Assembly (NCBI GenBank): GCA_029959545.1
Contig: JASCPH010000016.1
Span: forward strand, 1-55,982
Length of the DNA: 55,982 bases
Source of the DNA: Microbacteriaceae bacterium PS02066
Lineage (GTDB): Bacteria; Actinomycetota; Actinomycetes; Actinomycetales; Microbacteriaceae
Direction of reading: 5' to 3'
The notes under the pieces are model-generated. The model saw only the letters and a list, made by a program, of their open reading frames with translations. It ran no database searches and was not told the DNA's origin. Each line of letters begins with the position of its first letter. Position 1 is the stretch's first letter. Below are positions 1-8,062 of the stretch, piece by piece. The translations under genes and the position numbers were made by a program.

Positions 1-426
1 AGGCGGGGTTGCACCGCCGGGCTTGGGAGCCGCGCCGGGCTTGGGAGCGCCGGGGGTCGCCGCCGCGGGCGTCGCGCCCGAAGCGGGTGCGGCGGAGGCT
101 GCCGGAGCAGATGCGGCGGGAGCAGCAGGCGCTGCGGGAGCCGGAGCCGGCGTCTCGGCGACCGGAGCCGCGGGGGTCGGAGCCTGCGGGCGCGGTGCCG
201 CAGGACGAGCCGGGCCCGGACGGGCACCGCTCGTGGGCTTGGGTGCGGCGGCGGGCGCCGCGACCCCGTCTGCCTCGAGGGCAGCGCGGAGCTTACGAGC
301 CACCGGGGGCTCGATGGTGGATGAGGGGCTCTTGACGAACTCGCCGAGCTCCTTCAGCTTCGCAAGCGCGACCTTGCTGTCGACGCCGAGCTCGGAAGCG
401 ATCTCGTGCACGCGTGGTTTTGCCAC
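1..426 (-). CDS. infB: Translation initiation factor IF-2, N-terminal part (runs off the window)
   Basis: The first 142 codons of IF-2, the GTPase that brings initiator tRNA to the 30S subunit. The protein starts [18 protein letters not shown], the typical IF-2 N-terminal helix-turn-helix domain with its VHEIA and LGVDSK motifs (residues 1-50). A long Ala/Pro/Gly-rich disordered stretch follows, as is usual in actinobacterial IF-2. The G domain lies beyond position 1. The start is GTG at 424-426, chosen because AGGAG lies about 6 nt upstream on the minus strand and because the encoded N-terminus matches the family. It is last in the local nusA-ylxR-infB order, 59 nt after ylxR. Confidence 0.95.
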   Translation of the reverse strand, partial: MAKPRVHEIASELGVDSKVALAKLKELGEFVKSPSSTIEPPVARKLRAALEADGVAAPAAAPKPTSGARPGPARPAAPRPQAPTPAAPVAETPAPAPAAPAAPAASAPAASAAPASGATPAAATPGAPKPGAAPKPGGATPP

Positions 427-485
427 AATTCTCCTGTCTTGGGGGCCTACCCAGGACAGGGCAGACCGTTAGTCGCGGACGGGTC

Positions 486-758
486 TCATTTCGAGCCGTT
501 CACTTTGTGTCCATAGCCGTTCAGCCGTTTCTCGATGGTCTGCGTGTCAAGCGGGCCTGACACACGCAATGCCCGCACGAACGCACGGCGCCTCAGGGCG
601 GCATCCATGCATTCGGGCGTCTCGTGGACCCACGCGCCTCTGCCCGGCAGTGCCCCGCGCTCGTCGATGACGAGCGCGGAATCCACGCAGACCACACGCA
701 GGAGGTCTTTTCGGGGAGCACGCGTGCGACATCCGACGCACGTTCGTACGGGTTCCAT
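486..758 (-). CDS. ylxR: YlxR/DUF448 family RNA-binding protein (RnpM-like)
   Basis: A 90-residue protein starting MEPVRTCVGCRTRAPRKDLLR. The CVGCR motif (residues 7-11) and the later GRGAWVH segment are the YlxR signature. The fold is small, basic and nucleic-acid binding. Homologs sit between nusA and infB in most bacteria, and the Bacillus/Clostridium family has been linked to RNase P modulation (RnpM), so a role in RNA metabolism is expected. The start is ATG at 756-758, with only a weak AGGTG upstream. The frame stays open further upstream into nusA, but that extension is out-of-frame nusA sequence and unlike the family. The gap to nusA is 34 nt, consistent with one transcript. Confidence 0.9.
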   Translation of the reverse strand: MEPVRTCVGCRTRAPRKDLLRVVCVDSALVIDERGALPGRGAWVHETPECMDAALRRRAFVRALRVSGPLDTQTIEKRLNGYGHKVNGSK

Positions 759-792
759 CTTACACCTGTCGACCGAGGGGGTCAGGGACGCG

Positions 793-1779
793 TCAGCTCT
801 CCAGGATGCTGTCGGGCTGGATGTCGATCTTCGCGCCGGTGAGCTTGGCGGCGAGCCGGGCGTTCTGCCCTTCCTTACCGATCGCCAGCGACAGCTGGTA
901 GTCGGGGACGAGCGCACGGACGGCTTTCGTGGTCTGATCCAGCACGAACGCGGACGTCACCTTGGCGGGCGAGAGGGCGTTGGCGACGAACGTCGCGAGA
1001 TCGGCGTGGTAGTCGACGATGTCGATCTTCTCGCCGTTCAGCTCCTCGGTGACGGCGCGCACGCGGCGTCCGAGTTCGCCGATGCAGGCGCCCTTCGCGT
1101 TGATCGACGGGTCGTCGGTGCGAACGGCCATCTTGGTGCGGTGGCCGGCCTCGCGCGCGAGCGCGACGATCTCGACGACGCCGGCGGCGATCTCGGGCAC
1201 CTCGAGCGCGAAGAGCTTGCGGACCAGACCGGGGTGCGTGCGCGACACCGTGATCGCCGGCCCCTTCGTTCGCTTCGAGACGCTCGTCACGTACACGCGG
1301 ATGCGGGAGCCGTGGCGGTACTCCTCGCCGGGCACCTGCTCCTCCGGCGGCAGGATCGCCTCGACGGTGCCGAGGTCGACGTGGACCATGCGAGGGTTCG
1401 GGCCCTGCTGGATGACGCCGGCGACGATGTCGCCCTCCTTGCCGCGGAACTCTCCCAGCACGGCGTCGTCGGCGATGTCGCGCAGACGCTGGTTGATGAC
1501 CTGCTTGGCGGCGAAAGCGGCGATACGGCCGAAGTCCTCCGGCGTGCTCTCCTCTTCTCCGACGATGACGCCCTCTTCGTCTCGCACGGGGATGAACACT
1601 CCGACGTGGCCCGTCTTGCGGTCGAGATGAGAGCGTGCACCCTCGGGCAGCTCGCCGCTCGGCGAGGTGTGCTTCGCGTAGGCGGTCAGGATCGCCTGCT
1701 CGATGATGGCGACGAGTTCGTCGAAGGGGATCTCCCTCTCGCGTTCGACGGTACGCAGCAGTCCGAGATCGATATCCAC
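793..1779 (-). CDS. nusA: Transcription termination/antitermination factor NusA
   Basis: A 328-residue NusA, which binds RNA polymerase and nascent RNA to control pausing, termination and antitermination. It has the N-terminal polymerase-binding domain (about 1-125), an S1 domain (about 130-200) and two KH domains ending in YQLSLAIGKEGQNARLAAKLTG near the C-terminus. It stops after the KH region and has no C-terminal acidic repeats, the usual Gram-positive form. The GTG start at 1777-1779 is fixed by a near-perfect AGGAGGT 5 nt upstream. rimP, which normally precedes nusA, is not here: the next gene upstream is a lipase on the same strand, 72 nt away. Confidence 0.96.
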   Translation of the reverse strand: MDIDLGLLRTVEREREIPFDELVAIIEQAILTAYAKHTSPSGELPEGARSHLDRKTGHVGVFIPVRDEEGVIVGEEESTPEDFGRIAAFAAKQVINQRLRDIADDAVLGEFRGKEGDIVAGVIQQGPNPRMVHVDLGTVEAILPPEEQVPGEEYRHGSRIRVYVTSVSKRTKGPAITVSRTHPGLVRKLFALEVPEIAAGVVEIVALAREAGHRTKMAVRTDDPSINAKGACIGELGRRVRAVTEELNGEKIDIVDYHADLATFVANALSPAKVTSAFVLDQTTKAVRALVPDYQLSLAIGKEGQNARLAAKLTGAKIDIQPDSILES

Positions 1780-1833
1780 GGTGACCTCCTATATTCAGCT
1801 CTTCGCGGTGGGCGACGCCGCCGCATCCCCCCT

Positions 1834-1839
1834 ACGTTA
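1834..1839 (-). promoter_or_regulatory. Possible -10 element for nusA-ylxR-infB
   Basis: TAACGT on the minus strand fits the actinobacterial TANNNT -10 pattern. It lies just after the lipase stop codon and would give a leader of roughly 45-50 nt ending in the strong nusA Shine-Dalgarno. No convincing -35 is visible. Inference from pattern only. Confidence 0.35.
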
Positions 1840-1851
1840 CCCGATCCGGCC

Positions 1852-3687
1852 TCATCCGCCGCAGTCGTCGAAGACACTCTCGGGCACCACGTCGGCGCGC
1901 AGCGAGTTCGTCCAGCGCACCAGCGATGTGAGCATTCCGGAGCGCGGCTGGAGGATGTCCTGGTGCCCGCGCCCCGCGACCGGCACGGCGCGCACGCGCT
2001 CCCCCGCCTCGCACAGCCGGTCCACGAGGTCGCGCTGCGTCTTCGTCGGCAGCACCTCGTCGTTCGTGCCCCACGCGATGAACATCGGCGTGCCCCATGG
2101 CCCCGTCGGCACGTTCTGGGCCAGGCGGCGTCCGAGGGCGCCGCGCGTGAGCTCAGCGGTGTCGAACGGGGTGTCTTCGCTCAGCCCCAGCGCGGTCAGC
2201 GCCGAGACCATCACGCCCGGCTCGCTCAGGCACCGCTGCGTCATCTCTCGGATGAAAGAGCGCGCCCCCGTCGTCACGTAGTCCTCGAGCCGCACATCCG
2301 AGTACGTGTCTGCGTACGGCACGATGACCCAGGAAACGAGCACCGTCAGCATCGCCCCCGCATCCCCCCCGGTCAGCTCGCTCGCCAGAGCGACGGGATC
2401 CGCGGCAGGAGCGAACGCGGCCGTCCCGAGCACATCGATGCCCGGCGTGTATTCCGGCGCGAGCATGGTCGTCCACAGCGCGGCATGGCCTCCCTGCGAG
2501 TGCCCCCACACGACGGTCTCGGGCGACAGCACGAGATCCTCGATCTCGCCGGCGGCCAGCACCGCGTCCAGCGCCGAACGTGCTTCGCCCGTGCCGATCA
2601 GGTAGGGGAACTCACCCGGCGCACCCTGGCCGCTGTAGTCGGGTGCGACCACGACCCACCCGCGGGCGAGCATGCGCTCGAGGGCGGGGATCGCCCACTT
2701 CGTCGCCGTGCCGTCGGCGAGACTCGGTGCGCAGCCGCGCGCCACACCCGTCGTGCCGTGGTTCCACAGCAGGACCGGACGGGGACCGGGCGGCGGATCG
2801 TCGGGGATGATGACCATCCCGCTGCCGACGGCGGGCGCACCGGTCGACGAGCGCGTCGTGTAGAGGATGCGCTGCACCGTGCCGCGGTCGGGCTCACGAC
2901 CGCCGTACTCGCCCACACGGATCAGCTGTCCGTGCCCCTCGGGCACGTGGGCGGGAGGGTCGTAGAAGGCATCGACGACGGGCGCGCCCTCGCGGAGCCA
3001 GTCGTTCAGCCCGAAGCCACCCACCGTGCTGACCACGAGCACGAACGACAGCGCATAGCGGCCCGCCGCACGCAAGACCCGGCGTCGCCGTGAGGGAGCC
3101 GCCCGTATCCGGTGCTCTTCAGGCACGCGTGGATTGCGCGTGCGGATGCCGCGGGCGATGAGCCCGATACCGAAGACGATCGTGCGCACACCGAAGACGA
3201 CGGCGACGACGAGCAGCGTGACGTCGGGCCAAGTCAGCGACAGAACGCCGAACGCGACCTGAGCGCCACCCCAGACGGCCGAGAGCACCCGAACGCTGAC
3301 AACGCCCCGGGCGAGCGCGTCACCGACGGATGCGAGACCACCGACGACGAGCAGCACCGCGAGAGTGGGAGGCAGCAATTCGATGCTGCGTCCGAGCCAG
3401 ACGAGGATGATGATCCCGCCCGCGATCCACAACAGCGCGATCAACCGTGTCCACCAGGTGGGCCCGGCGCGCCGAGACACCAGCTCGAGCACCCCGGAGA
3501 CGATGACGCTCAGTCCGACGTACAGTCCGAGCAGCACGAGGGAGGCGAGCGGGCGGATGACGATGAGCAGGCCGAGCACCACCACGACGACGCCGATGAG
3601 CAGCACGACACGCGGGGGCGCCGCATCCAAGAGACCCGGCAGAGCACTGACCCGCAGTCGGCGGCGCAGCGGAACGTGTTCGGGCAT
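1852..3687 (-). CDS. Membrane-anchored secretory-lipase-type alpha/beta hydrolase with N-terminal HdeD/DUF308-like membrane domain
   Basis: A 611-residue two-part protein. Residues 25-185 form about six hydrophobic helices with the small-residue pattern of HdeD/DUF308 membrane proteins. One more hydrophobic segment (about 211-230) leads into an alpha/beta hydrolase domain (about 235-611) of the secretory lipase type. It carries the nucleophile elbow GHSQGG (Ser397), an oxyanion-type NHGTTG motif, a GTNDEVLP acid segment and a GRGHQD histidine segment. The hydrolase is therefore probably displayed outside the membrane. Substrate unknown; ester or lipid is likely. The ATG at 3685-3687 is preferred over an upstream in-frame start because a TACAAT -10 ends 6 nt before it. 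It sits between nusA and proS, where rimP would be expected. Confidence 0.8.
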   Translation of the reverse strand: MPEHVPLRRRLRVSALPGLLDAAPPRVVLLIGVVVVVLGLLIVIRPLASLVLLGLYVGLSVIVSGVLELVSRRAGPTWWTRLIALLWIAGGIIILVWLGRSIELLPPTLAVLLVVGGLASVGDALARGVVSVRVLSAVWGGAQVAFGVLSLTWPDVTLLVVAVVFGVRTIVFGIGLIARGIRTRNPRVPEEHRIRAAPSRRRRVLRAAGRYALSFVLVVSTVGGFGLNDWLREGAPVVDAFYDPPAHVPEGHGQLIRVGEYGGREPDRGTVQRILYTTRSSTGAPAVGSGMVIIPDDPPPGPRPVLLWNHGTTGVARGCAPSLADGTATKWAIPALERMLARGWVVVAPDYSGQGAPGEFPYLIGTGEARSALDAVLAAGEIEDLVLSPETVVWGHSQGGHAALWTTMLAPEYTPGIDVLGTAAFAPAADPVALASELTGGDAGAMLTVLVSWVIVPYADTYSDVRLEDYVTTGARSFIREMTQRCLSEPGVMVSALTALGLSEDTPFDTAELTRGALGRRLAQNVPTGPWGTPMFIAWGTNDEVLPTKTQRDLVDRLCEAGERVRAVPVAGRGHQDILQPRSGMLTSLVRWTNSLRADVVPESVFDDCGG

Positions 3688-3693
3688 CGGGAC

Positions 3694-3699
3694 ATTGTA
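3694..3699 (-). promoter_or_regulatory. Leaderless -10 element of the lipase gene
   Basis: TACAAT on the minus strand is followed by 6 nt and then the ATG at 3687, so transcription should begin at or next to the start codon. No Shine-Dalgarno is present. It faces a second promoter of the same design at 3762-3767. Confidence 0.6.
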
Positions 3700-3761
3700 G
3701 GCGCGCGGCACCCGCGGACCGGCATGATCCGCCACCCCTCGGCTCTCGACGCGCGAGATCG

Positions 3762-3767
3762 TATTCT
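3762..3767 (+). promoter_or_regulatory. Leaderless -10 element of the DUF1206 gene
   Basis: TATTCT followed by GCGACG and the ATG at 3774. The spacing places the transcription start on the A of the start codon. No ribosome binding site is visible upstream. Confidence 0.6.
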
Positions 3768-3773
3768 GCGACG

Positions 3774-4568
3774 ATGAGCACCGCGAAGAAGACCGCCCGA
3801 CGCCTGGAGAGCGACCCGCGTCTGCGCACGCTCGCGAAGGCGGGCTACGCGGCGACCGGCCTCGTCTACGTCATGCTGGGCGGCATCGTGCTCGCCGTCG
3901 CCTTCGGCGGGGACGGCGACGCCGACCAGTCCGGGGCGTTCCGCGCACTGGCGGCATCGCCCGGCGGACTCGTCGCGCTCTGGGCGGTGGCGCTCGCGCT
4001 CCTGGCGCTGGCAATGTGGCACGCGGTGGCCGCGCTCTCGGGTGCGGGCGAGAAGGCCACATGGACCCAAAGACTGTCTGAGGCGGGCCAGGCCGCTGCG
4101 TTCGCGGCCCTCGGCGTCATCGCGATCGTCGTGTCCGTCGGTGGCCGATCGGATGGGGACGAGAGCGTCAAGAACACCAGCAACGGAGTCCTGTCGATCC
4201 CGGGTGGACCGTTCATCCTCGGCGCGGTGGGAATCGGCGTTCTCGTGGCGGGCGTCGCGTTCGGTGTGATCGGGGTGCGGCGAGGCTTCCGCAAGAAGCT
4301 CGCGGTTCCGGCCGGAGCGATGCGGGCTGCGGTCGAGACGCTGGGCGTCGTCGGATACGTGGCCAAGGGCGTCTCACTCGCGACGGTCGGGGTGCTCCTG
4401 GGTATCGCCGCGATCCGCGTCGATGCACAGGAGGCGGGTGGTTTGGACAGCGCGGTACGCTCCCTCCTCGAACTGCCCGCGGGCCCGCTCATCGCCATCG
4501 CGGTGGGTGGCGGACTGATCGCCTACGGACTGTTCTGCCTGTTCCGCGCGCGATACGCCCGCCTCTGA
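3774..4568 (+). CDS. DUF1206 domain membrane protein
   Basis: A 264-residue integral membrane protein with about six hydrophobic helices arranged as repeated two-helix units. The recurring motif begins GYAATGLVYVMLGG (near residue 24) and returns as GYVAKGVSLATVG near residue 195, the pattern of the DUF1206 family, which has no assigned biochemical function. The N-terminus (KKTARRLESDPRLRTLAKAG) is positively charged and cytoplasmic. It is transcribed divergently from the lipase with 86 bp between start codons, and each gene has its own leaderless-type promoter, so the two may share regulatory DNA. Confidence 0.8.
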   Translation: MSTAKKTARRLESDPRLRTLAKAGYAATGLVYVMLGGIVLAVAFGGDGDADQSGAFRALAASPGGLVALWAVALALLALAMWHAVAALSGAGEKATWTQRLSEAGQAAAFAALGVIAIVVSVGGRSDGDESVKNTSNGVLSIPGGPFILGAVGIGVLVAGVAFGVIGVRRGFRKKLAVPAGAMRAAVETLGVVGYVAKGVSLATVGVLLGIAAIRVDAQEAGGLDSAVRSLLELPAGPLIAIAVGGGLIAYGLFCLFRARYARL

Positions 4569-4651
4569 GGCGCGCGGCTGCCGACCGCCGGGTTGCCGAG
4601 GCCCACGCGGAAACGGCAAGCTGGCACGACACCCGTCGAACAAGGAGCGAG

Positions 4652-5263
4652 ATGACGTCGTCCCCCACCCTCCGCGGCTACCCGTTCCAGCCGGCGGATC
4701 CCGGACTCATCGGGCTGCTCGGTTTCGTGATCGCGACCCTGACAGCGCAGCTCGCGCACCTCGGACTGCAGGACGAGAACCCGGTGTTCTGGATCGGAGC
4801 GGCCTTCGGCGGCGTGGTGCAGGTGACAGCCGGAATGCTCTCCTACTTCATCGGTGACGACTTCCACTTCATCGTCTACAACGCCTTCGGGTGGTACTGG
4901 ATCGTCGTCCCCGGATTCCTGCTGGGCGAAGAGCTCGGCTTCTTCGAGGTCACCGCGCAGGCGCGCGGACTCTTCTCGCTGATCTTCGCCGTGCTGGCGA
5001 TTCTGTTCGCCGTGCCCGGGGCCCTGCACAACAGGGTGCTGCCCGCGACGCTGATCTGCGTCGCCGGAGGACTCGGCCTGCAGTCCGCCGGAGCCTTCAC
5101 CGACGCGCCGATGCTGGGATCCGTCGGATCGGTGCTGCTGGTGGCCGCATCCGCACTGGCGCTCTACATGCTCGTCGAGAAGTTCCTGTGGCGCACGATG
5201 CACCGCCACCTGCTGCCGCTCGGCCGCCCGTGGCTGCGGAGCGAACCCGCATCCGAGAGCTGA
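4652..5263 (+). CDS. GPR1/FUN34/YaaH (SatP-like) family membrane protein
   Basis: A 203-residue protein with six predicted membrane helices. The N-terminal segment ADPGLIGLLGF corresponds to the NPAPLGL-type signature of the GPR1/FUN34/YaaH acetate/succinate permease family. The second-helix region GGVVQVTAGMLSYFIGD and the following FGWYWIVV also align with it. It probably carries acetate or another small carboxylate, but the signature Asn is replaced by Asp, so the substrate is uncertain. The ATG at 4652 follows AAGGAG at good spacing. Its stop codon lies only 3 nt from the convergent proS stop codon, inside a shared hairpin. Confidence 0.7.
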   Translation: MTSSPTLRGYPFQPADPGLIGLLGFVIATLTAQLAHLGLQDENPVFWIGAAFGGVVQVTAGMLSYFIGDDFHFIVYNAFGWYWIVVPGFLLGEELGFFEVTAQARGLFSLIFAVLAILFAVPGALHNRVLPATLICVAGGLGLQSAGAFTDAPMLGSVGSVLLVAASALALYMLVEKFLWRTMHRHLLPLGRPWLRSEPASES

Positions 5264-5275
5264 GGCTCAGCTCTC
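5255..5275. terminator. Bidirectional hairpin built from both stop regions
   Basis: GAGAGCTGA (5255-5263), loop GGC, TCAGCTCTC (5267-5275): a perfect 9-bp stem. Each arm is the last two codons plus stop (Glu-Ser-stop) of one of the convergent genes, and the 3-nt loop is the whole intergenic gap. There is no U tract, so termination is inferred. Confidence 0.5.
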
Positions 5276-7024
5276 CTGCAGCAGCCGGTACGCCGCTTCG
5301 AGCGCGACCTTCTCGCGTGAGCCCGTGCGACGGTCCCACACCTCGACGAGCCCCTCGCCCGCATCACGGCCGACGACGACGACGCGCGGGACGCCGACCA
5401 GCTCGGCGTCGCCGAACTTGACTCCGGGCGAGACCTTGGGTCGGTCGTCGTAGAGCACGTCCATGCCTCGGGACTCGAGCTCTGCACTGATCTGCTCCGC
5501 GAGCTCGAACGCCGCGGCATCCCGGCCGGCAGCCACGACGTGCACGTCGAACGGCGCGACGGACGCGGGCCAGATGAGGCCCTTCTCGTCGTTGTTCAGT
5601 TCGGCGATGATCGCGAGGATGCGGGTCACGCCGATGCCGTAGGAGCCCATGGTGACGGTGACGAGCTTGCCGTTCTCATCGAGCACCTTGAGCCCCAGCG
5701 CCTCGGCGTACTTGCGCCCGAGCTGGAAGACGTGCCCGATCTCCATGCCGCGCGCGAGCGTGACGGGGCCGGAGCCGTCGGGGGCAGGGTCGCCCTCGCG
5801 CACGTTCGCGACGTCGACGGTGCCGTCGGCGAAGAAGTCACGGCCTGCGACGAGCGAGTGCACGTGCTTCTGGTCGATGTTGGCGCCGGTGACCCAGCTC
5901 GTGCCGTCGACGACACGGGGGTCGAGCAGGTAGCGGATGCCGGTGGCCGACTCTTCGCCCAGCACAGCACCCTCGGGCGACCAGGGCCCGATGTAGCCCT
6001 TGACCAGCAGCGGGTGGGCGGCGAAGTCCGCCTCGGTGGCGGGCGCGACCTCGGCCGGCGCGAAGGCGACCTCGACACGCTTGTCGTCGACCTCGCGGTC
6101 ACCGGGGAGGCCGATCACGACGAGCTCGCGTGAACCGTCGAGGTGCGTGAGCGCCAGCACGACGTTCTTGAGCGTGTCGGCGGCGGTGTACTCGCCCTCG
6201 AGGTGGGCGTTCATGTGGGCGACGAGCGTCGCGATCGTCGGGGTGTTCGGCGAGTCGAAGACAACCGGCTCCGGCAGACCCTCGATCGGACGGGCCTCCG
6301 GTGCCGCGGTCGTGTACGCCTCGACGTTGGCTGCGTACCCACCGGCGGAGCGCACGAAGGTGTCTTCACCGACGGGAGTGGGGTGCAGGAACTCCTCGGA
6401 GCGCGATCCGCCCATCGCGCCCGCATCCGCCTGCACGATGACGTACTCGAGACCGAGCCGCTGGAAGATGCGCTCGTAGGCGTCGCGCTGCGCCTGGTAG
6501 GAGGCATCGAGCCCCGCATCCGTCGCGTCGAAGGAGTAGGCGTCCTTCATCGTGAACTCGCGACCGCGCAGCAGACCGGCGCGGGGACGCGCCTCGTCGC
6601 GGTACTTGTCCTGGATCTGATAGATCGTCAGCGGGAGGTCCTTGTAGGACGAGTAGAGGTCCTTCACGAGCAGAGTGAAGGCTTCCTCGTGCGTCGGGGC
6701 GAGCAGGTAGTCTCCGCCCTTGCGGTCCTGGAGGCGGAAGAGCAGGTCGCCGTACTCGTCCCAGCGACCCGTCGCCTCGTACGCGCCACGGGGCATGAGC
6801 GCCGGGAAGTGCACCTCCTGCGCACCTGCCGCCGCCATCTCCTCGCGCACGACCGTCTCGATCTTCGCCTTCACGCGCAGCCCGAGCGGGAGCCACGCGA
6901 AGATGCCGGCCGCCTGCGGTCGGATGTAGCCGGCGCGGATCAGCAGCTTGTGGCTGGCGACCTCGGCGTCGGAGGGGTCCTCGCGGAGCGTGCGGAGAAA
7001 GAAGGTTGACAGACGTGTGACCAC
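5267..7024 (-). CDS. proS: Prolyl-tRNA synthetase, bacterial type with editing domain
   Basis: A 585-residue class II aminoacyl-tRNA synthetase that charges tRNA-Pro. The N-terminal catalytic core carries motif 2 ([22 protein letters not shown] region, about 145-165). An INS-type editing insertion spans roughly 225-410 ([24 protein letters not shown]). Motif 3 is at [10 protein letters not shown] (about 470), followed by a C-terminal anticodon-binding domain ([10 protein letters not shown]...[14 protein letters not shown]). Length and domain order fit the bacterial-type enzyme. The GTG start at 7022-7024 follows a TAGACT -10 by 7 nt and lacks a Shine-Dalgarno, so leaderless translation is likely. 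Confidence 0.97.
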   Translation of the reverse strand: MVTRLSTFFLRTLREDPSDAEVASHKLLIRAGYIRPQAAGIFAWLPLGLRVKAKIETVVREEMAAAGAQEVHFPALMPRGAYEATGRWDEYGDLLFRLQDRKGGDYLLAPTHEEAFTLLVKDLYSSYKDLPLTIYQIQDKYRDEARPRAGLLRGREFTMKDAYSFDATDAGLDASYQAQRDAYERIFQRLGLEYVIVQADAGAMGGSRSEEFLHPTPVGEDTFVRSAGGYAANVEAYTTAAPEARPIEGLPEPVVFDSPNTPTIATLVAHMNAHLEGEYTAADTLKNVVLALTHLDGSRELVVIGLPGDREVDDKRVEVAFAPAEVAPATEADFAAHPLLVKGYIGPWSPEGAVLGEESATGIRYLLDPRVVDGTSWVTGANIDQKHVHSLVAGRDFFADGTVDVANVREGDPAPDGSGPVTLARGMEIGHVFQLGRKYAEALGLKVLDENGKLVTVTMGSYGIGVTRILAIIAELNNDEKGLIWPASVAPFDVHVVAAGRDAAAFELAEQISAELESRGMDVLYDDRPKVSPGVKFGDAELVGVPRVVVVGRDAGEGLVEVWDRRTGSREKVALEAAYRLLQES

Positions 7025-7031
7025 GATTCCC

Positions 7032-7037
7032 AGTCTA
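7032..7037 (-). promoter_or_regulatory. Leaderless -10 element of proS
   Basis: TAGACT on the minus strand, then GGGAATC (7 nt) and the GTG start of proS. No ribosome binding site is present in the interval. Confidence 0.55.
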
Positions 7038-7085
7038 CGGATGCGACGGGCCGCCGTGAGCGCGACGGCGCACGGCGGCCCGAGC

Positions 7086-7217
7086 TCAGCCGAGTGTGGC
7101 GTTCAGGGCTGCGAGCGCGTCGGCGGCATGCGCCACACGCCAGTCCCGCATCTCGTCCGCCTGCTCCATCCTGCTGTTTCCGACGATGCGCAGGTTGGCC
7201 CCGCTCTTCACGACCAC
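7086..7217 (-). CDS. Possible 43-residue small protein, or 3' remnant of a decayed gene
   Basis: A short reading frame upstream of proS on the same strand. From GTG at 7215-7217 it encodes [19 protein letters not shown]..., ending [12 protein letters not shown]. Third codon positions are strongly G/C, as in the real genes here, and GGAG lies about 5 nt upstream. The same frame stays coding-like up to an in-frame TGA at 7275-7277, adding a [10 protein letters not shown] segment with no start codon, which suggests a truncated gene. I do not recognise the family. The rest of 7025-7375 holds only the proS promoter and the gntR upstream region. Confidence 0.3.
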   Translation of the reverse strand: MVVKSGANLRIVGNSRMEQADEMRDWRVAHAADALAALNATLG

Positions 7218-7363
7218 ATCGACTCCGTTCCCCTCCCAGACGAAAGAGTTCGGCTCGGCGACGGCACGCGTGCCTCATACGCACTCGCGTACGCGCACGC
7301 CCCGCGCGTCGTGCAGAGATCGCGCAACGGCGCGCCGATTTGACCCGAATCACCTCGGCATGC

Positions 7364-7375
7364 GCAATATATTGC
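7364..7375. promoter_or_regulatory. Palindromic operator candidate at the gntR start
   Basis: GCAATATATTGC is a perfect 12-bp palindrome in otherwise GC-rich DNA, ending directly before the ATG at 7376. It contains TATATT (7368-7373), which could be a -10. FCD-type GntR regulators often bind palindromes over their own promoter, so autoregulation of the gntR-acdS pair is inferred. Confidence 0.5.
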
Positions 7376-8062
7376 ATGCCGATTCCGTCGCAGATGCTTC
7401 CGCCTCGGCCCTTGCTGCGCGACGAGGTCTACGTGCGCCTGCGCGACGCGATCGTCGACGGCACCCTCGCACCCGACGAGCAGCTGCGCGACACGGAGAT
7501 CGCCGCCTGGCTCGGTGTGAGCCGTACGCCCGTCCGTGAAGCGCTGCTGGAGCTCGGGCGGTCCGGTCTCGTGCGCGCTCTCCCCGGCCGCTCCACGGTC
7601 GTCGCACCGATCGACCCGCAGAGCGTCCGCGACGCGCAGGCGGTCGTCGCGGCCATGCACCGGCTGGCGGTCGAGACGGCGGTCCCCCGCCTGAGTGCGG
7701 ACGACATCCAGCGGATGCGGGAGGCGAACGCCGCCTTCACCGCCGCGCACGCGGCCGGCGACGTCGAGGCGGCCCTCGCCGCCGACCATGCGTTCCACGA
7801 CATCGCGCTCGCCGCATCCGGAAACGCCGCGGTACGCACCGTTCTGGGGCAGTACGAACCCGTGCTCCAGCGCGCCGAGCGCCTGCGCTTCGGCTCGAGC
7901 GAGGGTCACGCCTCGGCCGCACGCCACGCGCGACTCATCGAGCTGTGCGCGGCCGGCGATGTCGCGGGCGCCGCAGCCCTCGCCGAACAGACCTGGCAGA
8001 GCCTCGCCGTCGAGCAGCCGCAGACCCCCGACACCCCGACCCCCGAGGAGCCCTCCGCATGA
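7376..8062 (+). CDS. GntR-family transcriptional regulator (FCD subfamily)
   Basis: A 228-residue regulator. The N-terminal winged helix contains [20 protein letters not shown]...[13 protein letters not shown], the GntR signature. The C-terminal all-helical ligand domain has the FCD-style [16 protein letters not shown] segment with metal/ligand histidines. It overlaps the ACC deaminase gene by 4 nt (ATGA), so it most likely controls that operon, with ACC or a related amino acid as the plausible effector (inference). The ATG at 7376 abuts the palindrome. If TATATT at 7368-7373 is the -10, the in-frame ATG at 7394 (MLPPRPLL...) is the better start. Confidence 0.85.
   Translation: MPIPSQMLPPRPLLRDEVYVRLRDAIVDGTLAPDEQLRDTEIAAWLGVSRTPVREALLELGRSGLVRALPGRSTVVAPIDPQSVRDAQAVVAAMHRLAVETAVPRLSADDIQRMREANAAFTAAHAAGDVEAALAADHAFHDIALAASGNAAVRTVLGQYEPVLQRAERLRFGSSEGHASAARHARLIELCAAGDVAGAAALAEQTWQSLAVEQPQTPDTPTPEEPSA

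Noticed and set aside
535..3093. A long plus-strand open frame opposite nusA and the lipase
   Set aside because: It is antisense to two clear genes, rich in Arg/Gly/Asp as expected for a shadow frame in GC-rich DNA, and has no recognisable motif.
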